Part shown: one piece after another, positions 8,586 to 17,122 of the stretch
Position numbering within the stretch: the stretch's first letter is position 1
Layout of the letters: each line of letters begins with the position of its first letter
NCBI GenBank assembly: GCA_965237775.1
Contig: OZ250155.1
Span: 3,596,001 to 3,660,000, forward strand
DNA: 64,000 nucleotides
Direction of reading: 5' to 3'
Source of the DNA: CATOSP01 sp965237775
GTDB lineage: Bacteria; Chloroflexota; Dehalococcoidia; Lucifugimonadales; UBA3495
The notes under the pieces: generated by a model
The model's input: the letters and a program-made list of their open reading frames with translations, nothing else
What the model was told of the DNA's origin: nothing
Databases searched by the model: none
Position numbers and translations under genes: made by a program

Positions 8586-9337
8586 CCGCGGCCGGCGCCG
8601 GCGGTTCCTACGCCCTGGAGACGGTTGAAATCTCCAAGCTCTTCGGCGGCGTGAAGGCGGTCGACGAGCTGACCATCTCCATTCCCAGGAAGGGGATGAC
8701 CAGCATCGTCGGGCCCAACGGCTCGGGGAAGTCCACCCTGGTCAACCTGCTGAGCGGGGTCCTGCCCCTGGACCGCGGGACGGTGATCATCGACGGGACC
8801 GGCCTCAAGGTGGTGAAGGCCCATGAGACTCCGGCCCACGGCCTCACCAGGACCTTTCAGGAGGTCAGGCTTTTCGACCAGATCACGGTTTGGGACAACA
8901 TCATGGTCGTCCTGACCAGCCGCCGCGTCTTTCCCGCGATGGTCGAGCGGACCAAGACCAACCACCGGGAGAAGGCAAGAACTGTTCTGGAAAACGTCGG
9001 GATGTGGGAGAAGCGGGATTCCCTGGCAATGGACCTCTCCTACGGCCAACGGAAGCTGCTGGAGATCGGCCGGGCCCTGGCAATGGACGTGAACACCTAC
9101 CTGTTCGACGAGCCCTTCGCCGGCCTCTTTCCTCAAATGCTGGAAAGGGTCAAGGACATCATGAAACGGATGCGGGACGAAGGCCGCACCATCATATTCA
9201 TCTCTCACAACATGGACATAGTAAGGGAGATGTCGGACTACATAATTGTGCTTGAGGGCGGCAGGCTTCTCACCGAGGGAGAGGTGGAGGACGCCCTGAA
9301 CCGTGAAGAGGTGATCGAGGCATACCTGGGTGCGTAG
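8582..9337 (+). CDS. livG: ABC transporter ATP-binding protein (LivG family)
   Basis: A 251-residue cytoplasmic ATPase that powers the importer. Walker A GPNGSGKS is at about residues 44-51, an LSYGQRK signature near 152, Walker B YLFDEPFAGL near 174, and the switch His in FISHNMD. The family-typical GLTRTFQEVRLF Q-loop is present. Its ATG overlaps the livM stop by four bases, which fixes the start. The signature has Tyr where most ABC proteins have SGGQ, as is common in some LivG proteins. Confidence 0.93.
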   Translation: MTAAGAGGSYALETVEISKLFGGVKAVDELTISIPRKGMTSIVGPNGSGKSTLVNLLSGVLPLDRGTVIIDGTGLKVVKAHETPAHGLTRTFQEVRLFDQITVWDNIMVVLTSRRVFPAMVERTKTNHREKARTVLENVGMWEKRDSLAMDLSYGQRKLLEIGRALAMDVNTYLFDEPFAGLFPQMLERVKDIMKRMRDEGRTIIFISHNMDIVREMSDYIIVLEGGRLLTEGEVEDALNREEVIEAYLGA

Positions 9338-10208
9338 ACCTCCACCAGACATCGACGCCATGAGCCATCGCACTGGTGATATACGAATGGACGCGGCAAA
9401 CGAGACCTCCAGACAAATTAGCTCCGGTTCCAGGTCTAGCGTTGCTAACGGAAACGCAATGTCCGGCGGCGATACTATGCTCCTGGACTTGGTCGATATA
9501 TCCGTCCGCTACGGGGCCGTGACAGCCCTGGACGAGGTGTCCCTGGGAGTCCGCACTGGCGAGTTGGTGGCCGTGATGGGTCCCAACGGTGCGGGGAAGT
9601 CCACCGTGCTCAAGGCCATCATGGGGCTTGCGCCGGTGGTCGGGGGAACTGTCTACCTGCGTCGGGAACCGCTGGCCGCGGCCACCCACGAGATCGTGAA
9701 GGAGGGAATATCATTCGTTCCCCAGGGCAGGCGCGTGTTCACCCACCTCACCATCGAGGAGAACCTGGAGATGGGCTGCCTGTACCTGAACGACAGGGCG
9801 GAACAGGACCGCCGGATGGACTCGGTCATGGAGCTCTTCCCGGTCCTGCACCAGAAACGGCGCGACCTGGCCAGTCAAATGTCCGGGGGGCAGCAGCAGA
9901 TGCTGGCTTTGGGCCGGGGACTGATGGCCGGGCCGGAGGTGTTGCTGCTCGACGAACCCACCCTGGGCCTTGCGCCCATTGTGGTGAAAGAGGTCTTCCG
10001 GAAGGTCTCGGAGATCAACGAGCGTCTCAAGACGACCATCTTCGTGGTCGAGCATAACATCAAGGGCGTACTGGACATCGCGGACCGGGCCTACGTGTTG
10101 GACAAGGGCCGGGTAGTCCACGACGGAACGACCGAGTCGGTCCGGGAGACCGGCATCCTCACCGAAGTTTTTCTGGGCAGGGTCAACGCCGGACAGATTG
10201 AGAATTGA
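9330..10208 (+). CDS. livF: ABC transporter ATP-binding protein (LivF family)
   Basis: The second ATPase. The conserved domain starts at about residue 50 (MLLDLVDISVRYGAVTALDEV), with Walker A GPNGAGKS, signature MSGGQQQMLALGRGL, Walker B LLLDEPTLGLAP and switch His in VVEHN. I chose the GTG at 9330 because it overlaps livG by eight bases and has GAGG nine bases upstream. That adds a low-complexity 49-residue leader, so ATG 9459 or 9477 are real alternatives. It is the last gene of the cassette. Confidence 0.9.
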   Translation: MRRPPPDIDAMSHRTGDIRMDAANETSRQISSGSRSSVANGNAMSGGDTMLLDLVDISVRYGAVTALDEVSLGVRTGELVAVMGPNGAGKSTVLKAIMGLAPVVGGTVYLRREPLAAATHEIVKEGISFVPQGRRVFTHLTIEENLEMGCLYLNDRAEQDRRMDSVMELFPVLHQKRRDLASQMSGGQQQMLALGRGLMAGPEVLLLDEPTLGLAPIVVKEVFRKVSEINERLKTTIFVVEHNIKGVLDIADRAYVLDKGRVVHDGTTESVRETGILTEVFLGRVNAGQIEN

Positions 10209-10401
10209 CGGCGCTTTGCACAAAATTCGATTTTGGAGCTGATTTTCGTGCAGGTGAGTTCAAAATTGCGATGCTGTTCATAAAGGGGGGTGGTCGTGGA
10301 GCGGGGCAACCGGTCCTTCCGGGGTTCCGTGCGGTCGTCTCTGGAGGCCGGGGCGTTGGCCGGGCAACTGCCGTTGTTGCCGGAGTCGGGGCTGTGTCTG
10401 A

Positions 10402-10886
10402 TTATCTGCCGCGCAGCAGGACGAGCGTGGCGAGCGCTCTGCGGTGCTGACGGCGAGGAATGCTTGGATGGCAGTTTCCGCCCTGCCAATCAGGTTGACC
10501 ACGTCGGACCGGAGAAATCTGGCCTCGGGGTCGTAGTCGGCTTTGTGGCGGTGTTCCTGGAGAATGCTGAAGGTTGCTCCGAAGTGCTGCAGAGCCGGTG
10601 AGGTGTTGGCGGCGTGCCGGTTCATTCTGTCGCTTGCGGAGCGTTGCTCCGTTGCCCAGTACGTCCGGGTCCACTCTGGCGGGTATGGCGGTCCTGCCGA
10701 TATTCCGGTGAGGGTGTTGGCGTTGCTGGAGCACAGGGCGTGAAACTCCGCACCGTAGGCGGTGCTTACGGCTCTTTTGAGCATTGCCTGGCGTGGTCTT
10801 CCCGGCGCAGGCGCTCCCGTTTGTCCGGCGAGCAGCTTCGCTGCCTCGATCAGGTGACGCCAGTCCACTGTATCTCCTCTTCCCAT
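10402..10886 (-). pseudogene. HEPN-like domain protein, frameshifted near the C-terminus
   Basis: Starts at ATG 10886 (MGRGDTVDWRHLIEAAKLLAG), overlapping the end of the upstream gene. The block LKRAVSTAYGAEFHALCSSNA resembles the RRAVSRAYYAAFH helix of HEPN-type proteins, and the later HKADYDP and IGRAETAIQAFLAV fit the same helical family. Near 10438 one base appears to be missing; the next frame supplies the usual ending ALATLVLLRGR with a stop at 10402. As sequenced the frame instead runs on into unrelated residues. HEPN proteins are often RNases in toxin or defence pairs, but no clear R-x4-6-H motif is seen, so function is open. Confidence 0.5.
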
Positions 10887-11153
10887 GGTTCGGGGCGCAG
10901 GAGTTCGTCCCACATGGAGTCTTCCTTCTTGTCGACGTAGGACTCGATGGGGATTTTGTATATGCTCAGAGCTCTCAGCTGGCCTGACATCTCCACAGTG
11001 ATGGCGTTCAGCTTGGCGTAGGCCAACACCCTGCTGGTCGAGGGTGAGTTCGACCCTGATAGGGTCGGACTTCAGCTGTCCCTGGAAGTTCCAGTTGAGG
11101 TGTTCCCGGAAGATGGATTCGACCTGCCGTATGGTTTCTGCGGAAGCGACCAT
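10850..11153 (-). pseudogene. Small unknown protein paired with the HEPN-like gene, frameshifted
   Basis: Starts at ATG 11153 with GAGG nine bases upstream: MVASAETIRQVESIFREHL. After LTLDQ one extra G (near 11035) shifts the frame. The continuation VLAYAKLNAITVEMSGQLRALSIYKIP, ESYVDKKEDSMWDELLRPEPWEEEI ends at 10850. Its end overlaps the HEPN-like start by 37 bases, so the two form a coupled pair. I do not recognise the family. Confidence 0.45.
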
Positions 11154-11585
11154 GTTCGTAGGCCTCTTTAGAACCCCTAACTAAAAAGATGTTAAGCGTT
11201 TGAAGCAGATAAGCGAACACCCGATGGAGATGCTGCACCCCTACGATGCAGGGAATGGTCCGGGAGAAAATAGGCGTCCTCCATTGGCTTGTCAACTCAT
11301 TTTGATAGGGGCTCTTAGCCCCCGCCCACGCAGGGGCAACAGTAGCCCGCGTGGTTCGCAACAGTAACACCAGCGTCCCACAGGGCACCCCCTGGCAAAC
11401 AAGCCCCTGACATCTGTTTTCTCCAGCCTGATATTTTCTCCAGTAGTTGATTGCCGCCCGGTCCAGATACGGATAGACTCCGGGAAAGAGAGTGACAAAC
11501 AAACAGGTGTTTTTTTGACACCCGAAGAAGGCTGCAGCACCTTAGTCTGGACCAAGTGGAGGATGGCCCTGCGGACAACGCCTAT
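11154..11585. other. Intergenic, no convincing gene
   Basis: About 430 bases between two divergent gene clusters. A short GGGGCTCTTAGCCCC hairpin lies near 11298-11312. Open frames here have biased, gene-unlike composition. Confidence 0.4.
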
Positions 11586-12011
11586 TCACTCGGTCGCCTG
11601 TAACCCAGATGGACTGTCCCGCTCCGCAGTGGCAACTTCAGGTATTTGAACAACCGGGTCTCCGACGTTGACTTGGGCAAGGCCGACCCCAAATGTCTCA
11701 TGCTTGATGATCCACTCACGCGGCATCAACAATCTAGCAAATGGACCGAGAGATGCAGGCACGATCGTAGGATTCGCAAAGGTAGTAGTAGCTACCGACA
11801 AGTGTTCTTGTACCTCTACGATGCACACCTGCGCCATAGGTGACTCTACAGACCCGAGCAGTTGTTGTGTATCCGGGTCTCGAATAGCCTCACCCTTTGG
11901 GTTGAGAACTTGGAAGGTCATACCAAATGAAACCCCGTTCGACGCCCCCACATTGATGACGATCCGACGAGAGTCGAGGATCTGAGCTATTTTCCCCCTA
12001 ATGGACCCCAT
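11586..12011 (-). CDS. Unknown protein, probable beta-rich domain
   Basis: A 141-residue protein starting at ATG 12011 (MGSIRGKIAQILDSRRIVINVG), preceded by an AGGTAGGA-like ribosome site and placed four bases after the membrane-protein gene upstream. The pattern VINVGASNGVSFGMTFQVLNPKG resembles the small beta-barrel repeat seen in FlgT-like and other bacterial surface proteins (G-x-x-x-GV-x-x-GM-x-F-x-V). No catalytic motif and no signal peptide are seen. It probably works with its membrane neighbour. Confidence 0.6.
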   Translation of the reverse strand: MGSIRGKIAQILDSRRIVINVGASNGVSFGMTFQVLNPKGEAIRDPDTQQLLGSVESPMAQVCIVEVQEHLSVATTTFANPTIVPASLGPFARLLMPREWIIKHETFGVGLAQVNVGDPVVQIPEVATAERDSPSGLQATE

Positions 12012-12015
12012 CGTC

Positions 12016-12459
12016 CTACCTCTCACTTTGTTCTGCAGCACCAAGGCGCTGTTGCAGATCGGCTACGTCTTCCGGGACAATGTCTTTCCAGTCTTCCAAC
12101 GCATCATCTGCTGTGACTAACTGACTGCGAACCAGACCTTCTAATAGGGACATCACACGACGGTATTCCTCGATGGATTTACTTGCCCGAGATGACTCTA
12201 TTTCAGCAGCGATGATCGAGAGACCCCGATAAAGAGCTTGCAGGCGTCTAAACGCCGACCGAGCACTCGGTATGCCCTTCGAAAACTGTCTTCCAACCAA
12301 GAAAGACCCGCCTAGGCTGAAGGCCAACGAGATCAATTGGAGTAATACGCTCTCTAGATGTGTTAGGGGGCGAGTTGAGGATATGAAAACATAGGACACA
12401 GCTACTCCTATCCCCAAAACGGCGAGTACGCCACCGATAACGATAACCTTCATGACCAA
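12016..12459 (-). CDS. Unknown two-helix membrane protein
   Basis: A 147-residue protein with two N-terminal membrane segments (VIVIGGVLAVLGIGVAVSYVF and a second around LESVLLQLISLAFSLGGSFLVG) and a soluble helical C-terminal half with SIEEYRRVMSLLEGLVRSQ. The gene precedes the 11586-12011 gene in one operon. No family is recognised; a scaffold or sensor role is only a guess. Confidence 0.6.
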   Translation of the reverse strand: MVMKVIVIGGVLAVLGIGVAVSYVFISSTRPLTHLESVLLQLISLAFSLGGSFLVGRQFSKGIPSARSAFRRLQALYRGLSIIAAEIESSRASKSIEEYRRVMSLLEGLVRSQLVTADDALEDWKDIVPEDVADLQQRLGAAEQSER

Positions 12460-12637
12460 CCAGCATCGATCCTAATTCCTGCGATGACCCTGTGCACAAC
12501 CATGTTGAGCACCGCGTCATCGAATTACTATCCAAGAGCCTTGGACAGTTTCGATTCCTTGTAGCAATTATGACACTATACATGCAATCACGAAAACGCG
12601 TCGCGGCCAGTTGGCCAACAACCAAGTGGAAGCCTAC

Positions 12638-12934
12638 ATGGACGACAAAACCATAGTCACGCTTATAGGTCTCTTGTTCGACCTCGTTGGCGTTGGAATG
12701 TTGTTCTGCAGCACCTTAAGAAAGCACATTGAGGCCGCAATTACTTTCGACCTTGTGAAGAGTACAACCCCCAAGGAGGGGGAACAATGGCTTATGCCGA
12801 TCAGCCGCGAGGAGCACATGCGGGGCCTTCTTCATGCGGAGCGGCGTATTAAACGCAATCGCCGACTTCAAGGGGTGGCGCTGGCCTCGATCATCTTTGG
12901 TTTCGGATTACAGGCGATAGGGCTCTTTGTTTAA
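12638..12934 (+). CDS. Unknown small membrane protein
   Basis: A 98-residue protein from ATG 12638 (MDDKTIVTLIGLLFDLVGVGMLF); a TTG nine codons upstream is an alternative. One membrane helix lies at the N-terminus and another at the C-terminus (GVALASIIFGFGLQAIGLF), joined by a charged loop with HAERRIKRNRRLQ. It is divergent from the operon at 11586-12459. No family recognised. Confidence 0.55.
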   Translation: MDDKTIVTLIGLLFDLVGVGMLFCSTLRKHIEAAITFDLVKSTTPKEGEQWLMPISREEHMRGLLHAERRIKRNRRLQGVALASIIFGFGLQAIGLFV

Positions 12935-12998
12935 GTGGAGACAAACAGGTGTTTCTTTGCCACTACGGGAGAGGGAAGCGCGGCCGACTCAACGTACA

Positions 12999-13967
12999 TC
13001 AACATATGGGCCATCGTGACTTCGATTCGACGGTCGCAAAGCCCATCCGAGACAAATCACAATTCAAACAATTGGCGCCCCGAAGCCTCTCAACGTCTTC
13101 TGATGATAGGTCCAGAGAGTCCAAGAGAACCAAACGAAATGGGTTTTCGTCGTCAATATCAACGCCCTGAGCTTGGAATGCAGTCTTGTACTCCGCTAGA
13201 TGATCGGACATCCATGACTTGTGTGCTTCGATTTCATGCATAAGCTTGTCTGCCCAATACCTACCCAAAACACTACTGCCATTACCCGTCATACTGTATC
13301 CGAGCGGCATGATGGCGCGCCCCCTCAGACTCGTTACATGGTTCACGTTTTTTGGCCTGAGAGCACCTTTCTGCTCGTCCGTTAACTGGTCACCTTGCAC
13401 TCCACGAAGCACGTATGCATCAGTCAAGTCCGGCCAATTAGCATCCACAATCTTCAACAGTTCTTGTCTCACCCACAGAATCTTCTGTGGGTCGTGATGC
13501 TTCCTCACATCTACAACATAGACATCCTCGTCGCCCACAATAGCGAACAATAGGTAGTCTGATCGTTTGATAAACCCGTCTGATTCTAGTTGGTCGTGAA
13601 GATGGAAATGGTGCATGGCGAAATCCCAAAGGAGTCTGTCTTTGGTCCTTGCGTCGTTCACGCTTTGGCTTAGGTACTGCACCACACATTGGCCTTTGGA
13701 GAGAAGCCAGCGGATTTTGAAAACAGCGTTCCAGGCTATCTGAGCATCGTCCTTGGCAGACAGATCCGTTTCACGGGCGAGGTCCCCCAAAGAGTCATGT
13801 AGCTCATTGGAGAAGTGCACATCCCGCGGCTTGGGGGCCAGCCGCCTTATCCGCATTTCCCAGTAGCGGGCTGCAAAGTCTGCGGCGTCTCCTTGATCTT
13901 CATAGCAGATTCCTTCGGCAGCAAAGTAGCGTTTGACAATATCGATAAGGTCTGTTTCGAAGTCCAT
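12999..13967 (-). CDS. Unknown 322-residue soluble protein
   Basis: A full-length, normally composed gene (MDFETDLIDIVKRYFAAEG). The mid region WDFAMHHFHLHDQLESDGF, YLLFAIVGDEDVYVVDVRKHHDP and LLKIVDANWPDL looks like one compact domain with conserved His and Asp residues. I have seen similar arrangements in small accessory proteins of plasmids and islands but cannot name the family. No signal peptide or membrane helix. It is followed by a divergent recombinase gene and sits in an accessory island, so a role in defence or toxicity is possible but unproven. Confidence 0.65.
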   Translation of the reverse strand: MDFETDLIDIVKRYFAAEGICYEDQGDAADFAARYWEMRIRRLAPKPRDVHFSNELHDSLGDLARETDLSAKDDAQIAWNAVFKIRWLLSKGQCVVQYLSQSVNDARTKDRLLWDFAMHHFHLHDQLESDGFIKRSDYLLFAIVGDEDVYVVDVRKHHDPQKILWVRQELLKIVDANWPDLTDAYVLRGVQGDQLTDEQKGALRPKNVNHVTSLRGRAIMPLGYSMTGNGSSVLGRYWADKLMHEIEAHKSWMSDHLAEYKTAFQAQGVDIDDENPFRLVLLDSLDLSSEDVERLRGANCLNCDLSRMGFATVESKSRWPIC

Positions 13968-14070
13968 CTTGCAACTCCTAGCAAGAATGAGCTATCCCGG
14001 GTTTCTATTATCATACGTGAGTGGTTCTAGACCAACAATCAGACCGATTCCTGACCTAGGAGGCGACCCC

Positions 14071-14685
14071 ATGGACCCAGCGGTCTTCGGCTACATCCGG
14101 GTCTCCCAGGCGGAGGGCGAGAGCGGGCTGGCCACCCAGCGCCGCATCCTCACCGACCACGGGCTCCGTGACGACCGCATCTTCACCGACGTCGCCTCGG
14201 GCCGGAACATGCGCCGCCCCGCCTGGCAGCAGCTCCGGGAGAAGCTCCAGCCCGGCGACGTCGTGGTGGTCCCGCGGATCGACCGCCTGGCCCGGAACCT
14301 CACCGAAGGTCTCAGGACCATCGAGGAGCTGCACGCCCAGGGCATCTACATCCGCGCCCTGGCGGAGAAGCTGGACACGAGCGACGACAGCCCGAATGCC
14401 CGCCTCATGCTCCACATGCTGCTCTCCCTGGCCGAATGGGAGAGAGGGACCATCCGGGACCGGATCAAGGCCGGCGTGGACCGCGCCGCGGCCGAGGGAA
14501 GGACGGGCGGCAGGCCCCCGGCGCTGGACTTCGAGAAGGTCCAGGCCGTTCGGGACTTCCTAGCCAACAACAACGGCAACGTCAGCGCGGCACACCGGAC
14601 CTTCAAGGTGAGCAGGGCGGTAATCAGGGCGGTCAGGGACGGGACTTACAAAGGGCTGGACACGTTGCATCAGAACAACGCCTGA
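14071..14685 (+). CDS. Serine recombinase/resolvase
   Basis: A 204-residue small serine recombinase. The catalytic Ser12 is in FGYIRVSQ. The arginine-rich active-site stretch PRIDRLARNLTEGL and EWERGTIRDRIKAGV follow, and a helix-turn-helix lies at the C-terminus (NGNVSAAHRTFKVSRAVIRAV). A strong AGGAGG seven bases before ATG 14071 fixes the start. Likely role: resolution or inversion of DNA, perhaps for the mobile island around it. It does not look like the IS607-type recombinases further along. Confidence 0.88.
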   Translation: MDPAVFGYIRVSQAEGESGLATQRRILTDHGLRDDRIFTDVASGRNMRRPAWQQLREKLQPGDVVVVPRIDRLARNLTEGLRTIEELHAQGIYIRALAEKLDTSDDSPNARLMLHMLLSLAEWERGTIRDRIKAGVDRAAAEGRTGGRPPALDFEKVQAVRDFLANNNGNVSAAHRTFKVSRAVIRAVRDGTYKGLDTLHQNNA

Positions 14686-14732
14686 CTTACCATCCAGACA
14701 ATACATCAGGACATGCTCGGGGAGTAGACAGG

Positions 14733-14996
14733 ATGGGCACGACTCGCTTCACAGCAGAGGTGGACTCGGAAACCTTGGCCAGGGCAAGGGAGATCCTGAA
14801 CAGGGAACGGATAACGCTGGACGAGACGCTGCAGGAGATGCTCAGCCACATCGTCTCTCACGACACCGCGCCTTGCTTCAGGTGCGGCGACCCGAACCCG
14901 GAAACCCTGCAGGCCATGGCTGAAGCGGAGGCCGGCGACCTGATCACTTCTGACACCATCGCTGACCTATTCACGGACCTGAATGAGGAGGATTAG
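14733..14996 (+). CDS. RelB/DinJ-type antitoxin
   Basis: An 87-residue antitoxin: an N-terminal ribbon-helix-helix pattern (TTRFTAEVDSETLARAREILNRERITLDETLQEML) and an acidic C-terminus that should block the toxin. It overlaps the following YafQ-like toxin by 14 bases. The complex should bind and repress its own promoter. No dedicated terminator separates it from the recombinase upstream. Confidence 0.85.
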   Translation: MGTTRFTAEVDSETLARAREILNRERITLDETLQEMLSHIVSHDTAPCFRCGDPNPETLQAMAEAEAGDLITSDTIADLFTDLNEED

Positions 14997-15264
14997 CCAC
15001 AGCCGCAGCTTCAGGCGGGACTACAGGCGAGAGAAACGGGGCCAATACGGGCTGCACCTGGACGAACAACTGGGCGCAGCCCTACAACTGCTGGCCAACG
15101 ACCAGCAGATCCCCTCAAGGTACAGGGACCACCCCATGCACGGGAACCGGGCCGGAGAGCGCAACTGCCACATAAGGCCCGACCTAGTGCTTATCTACAG
15201 CAAGCCCAATCCCACGGACCTCAACCTCATACGCTTGGCCTCCCACAGCGAGTTGTTCGACTAG
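14983..15264 (+). CDS. YafQ-type mRNA interferase toxin
   Basis: A 93-residue RelE-superfamily toxin that should cleave mRNA on the ribosome. Its active-site pattern matches YafQ closely: His50 in YRDHPMHG, His63 and Asp67 in NCHIRPDLVLIY, and His88 in ASHSELF. Overlap with the antitoxin gene couples translation. The pair is intact, in contrast to the ParE-type relic at 5796-6055. Confidence 0.88.
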   Translation: MRRISHSRSFRRDYRREKRGQYGLHLDEQLGAALQLLANDQQIPSRYRDHPMHGNRAGERNCHIRPDLVLIYSKPNPTDLNLIRLASHSELFD

Positions 15265-15578
15265 AAGCCTGGCCGGGAACCCCGATTCTCCCCAAGCCGT
15301 CGTTTTCTTAACGACGATTGTCGATATATTGGAGGGCGGCTGTGCGGTGCATCCTCCCAACACCTCCTCCGCACGGATCTGGTCCCAGCCATGAGATGGA
15401 ACCCCAGGTCGCTGTTTGAAACAGGCACTGGTACCATTAGGTTGGAGGTTGGGCAGGAGCGGCTTCGCTTAGTTCCACCTCAATCCTGTCTAAGTAGGTG
15501 GCTGCACTTCCATCCATGGATAACTACACATACATAGGGAAGAATTCAACCCACATCAGAGTCAAGTTGTTTAACCCA
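15265..15578. other. Intergenic, nothing recognised
   Basis: About 310 bases after the toxin. It contains a short inverted motif GTCGTTTTCTTAACGAC (15300-15316) but no gene-like frame. Confidence 0.4.
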
Positions 15579-15664
15579 GTGTCCCGCGTCAACTATATTT
15601 GCCGGTTGGCGTCAATTAGTTTTGCCGGTTCACCTCCTCGGCCTGGACGCGTTGCTGGGCAGCG
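15579..15664 (-). mobile_element. IS21-family end remnant
   Basis: Two tandem end motifs, CGTCAACTATATTTGCCGGTT and CGTCAATTAGTTTTGCCGGTT, followed by the last codons of an istB gene read leftwards (AQQRVQAEEVNRQN, stop). The same two-motif arrangement occurs at the left end of the full IS21 at 17089. The rest of this copy is gone and the remnant is fused to the alcohol dehydrogenase fragment. Confidence 0.75.
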
Positions 15665-15815
15665 TTGCCGTCCGCCCCTCGTACATGTGCAAGTCCGAGC
15701 CACAGATACAAGAGGAAGTGATCTTCACGATGCCATCGTTGGGGTGTTGCAGCTCCGGGTCTGACACATTTTCCGCGGCGATACTGAATGGGGCTTGGTA
15801 AACAACTGCTTTCAT
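15630..15815 (-). pseudogene. Truncated zinc-dependent alcohol dehydrogenase fused to IS21 tail
   Basis: Starts MKAVVYQAPFSIAAENVSDPELQ and reaches CICGSDLHMYEGRTA, the N-terminal Zn-binding segment of medium-chain dehydrogenases of the glutathione-independent formaldehyde dehydrogenase type. Then the frame enters the istB tail and stops after about 16 foreign residues. Only about 45 of roughly 390 residues remain, so it cannot be active. The strong AAGGAGGGG site before ATG 15815 survives, suggesting the promoter may still fire. Confidence 0.8.
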
Positions 15816-15860
15816 AACAAACCCCTCCTTGGCTTACAGGGGTCTTCTATCGTAGGTCTT

Positions 15861-16181
15861 TTATGAGACGCCCCTCTCGGCTAGCTTCTCCGGTGTGACC
15901 AGCTCGTAGAACTCGATCTCGTAGGAGTCGAGCTGGGCCTGCATCTCGGCGTTCAGAGTCCGTACCACCTCGGGGACCTGGGAAGGCCAGTTGGGCTCGA
16001 TGGTCGCCTGGGTCCACTCAGCATAGGCCACGTTGGGAGTTCCCGGCAGGCCCTGGGACACATACACTTGTGCCTTGGGCCGGCCATTCTCCTCGTAGGC
16101 GGCGCATATTTTGATCAGCAGGTTGGCAACCTGCCATACCTTCCCCGGTTGCGCTTTGGCGATTCTTCTGATGACGTACAT
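15861..16181 (-). CDS. Unknown small protein, NIPSNAP/dimeric-barrel-like
   Basis: A 106-residue protein from ATG 16181, chosen for its AGGAGA site. The sequence MYVIRRIAKAQPGKVWQVANLL, VSQGLPGTPNVAYAEWTQ and EFYELVTPEKLAERG fits the ferredoxin-like alpha+beta barrel seen in NIPSNAP and ABM-type proteins. No catalytic residues can be assigned. It is followed by the dehydrogenase fragment in the same direction, so the two may once have formed a metabolic unit. Confidence 0.6.
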   Translation of the reverse strand: MYVIRRIAKAQPGKVWQVANLLIKICAAYEENGRPKAQVYVSQGLPGTPNVAYAEWTQATIEPNWPSQVPEVVRTLNAEMQAQLDSYEIEFYELVTPEKLAERGVS

Positions 16182-16452
16182 GGCTACTTCTCCTTTTTGT
16201 AATGCGACCTGAATTAAAACGGCCCTGGCTGTCGTTCCGCTATATTCGTCACTCCCTTTCCCCAACTTTGATAGCAAAAACCATCTGATTCTTGGGTTAA
16301 CGGTTCCGGAGAGTTGCCGCGTCCGCCCATCGAAAGGAAGTCCCTTTGGCGATTGGAACAGCTTAATATGTGCCCGTGCGAGCATGGGAAACTAAACCAA
16401 AGCCAAGTGACATCTACTGGCGCGGGTCTCTGGCGGGAGGGTCATGGAGCGT

Positions 16453-16827
16453 CTAACTCTTCTTCCAGAACTGCCACCATCCTCTCGTTGATCGCAGGTC
16501 CGCCACCATCGACTGCGCCGGCTGGTCTGGCGTGCCCGCTGTGTCTGTTGTGGCCGAATCTAGGGCGGGCCTAACCCCAGGGTCGACAGTAACGCCCTGG
16601 GTGCCGAATAGCTCCCAAGGTCTGAAGGACTCCACGAAATCCTTGGCTTCTTCGATAGATGGGAACCCCTTCTGGGAGCGGCTCGGGTCGTAGCTAAAAG
16701 TCTTCGCCGACGCGTCGATGCCCCGTTTGGTGTCTCGGAACCCTCCAAGCTCCTCTTCATGGCCGTCGTTTTCGTCACTGAGAATCAGGTTCTCTCCCCT
16801 TTTTACCTTTCGCCAATACACTCTCAT
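16453..16827 (-). CDS. Unknown 124-residue protein
   Basis: Starts at ATG 16827, eight bases after GAGGAG (MRVYWRKVKRGENLILSDEND). Highly charged N-terminal half; then GIDASAKTFSYDPSRSQKGFPSIEEAKDFVESFRPWELFG, which suggests a small folded domain with a short C-terminal basic tail. No family recognised. It ends shortly before the intergenic DNA that leads to the barrel-like gene. Confidence 0.5.
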   Translation of the reverse strand: MRVYWRKVKRGENLILSDENDGHEEELGGFRDTKRGIDASAKTFSYDPSRSQKGFPSIEEAKDFVESFRPWELFGTQGVTVDPGVRPALDSATTDTAGTPDQPAQSMVADLRSTRGWWQFWKKS

Positions 16828-17122
16828 GCAAAGCACTCCTCGACTCCGGTTTCTAGCTTGACGGTTTTGGGACCTTGATAGTCTCTACTTCTAAAATTTG
16901 CTCGCTTGGTCTCGGAGAGGTGTGTTCTCTCTCCAAGTATGGCAACTCCTCGGCGATGGTCAAGTTCCTTAAGTGGCGTGCCCTTTACAAGTTGGGCTGT
17001 TGCTTCAGCCGACTGGTGTCGAGGGTGACTAGCCTACGCCTGGCTCGCTTCCCCAGCGCCACCAGGAACATCACGCTTTTACCTTACGTGTTCAGCGTCA
17101 ACTACTTTTCCGGTTCCGTCGA

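Noticed and set aside
11008..11502. Minus-strand frame of 164 codons
   Set aside because: It runs antisense or out of frame over the small frameshifted gene and has no recognisable sequence.
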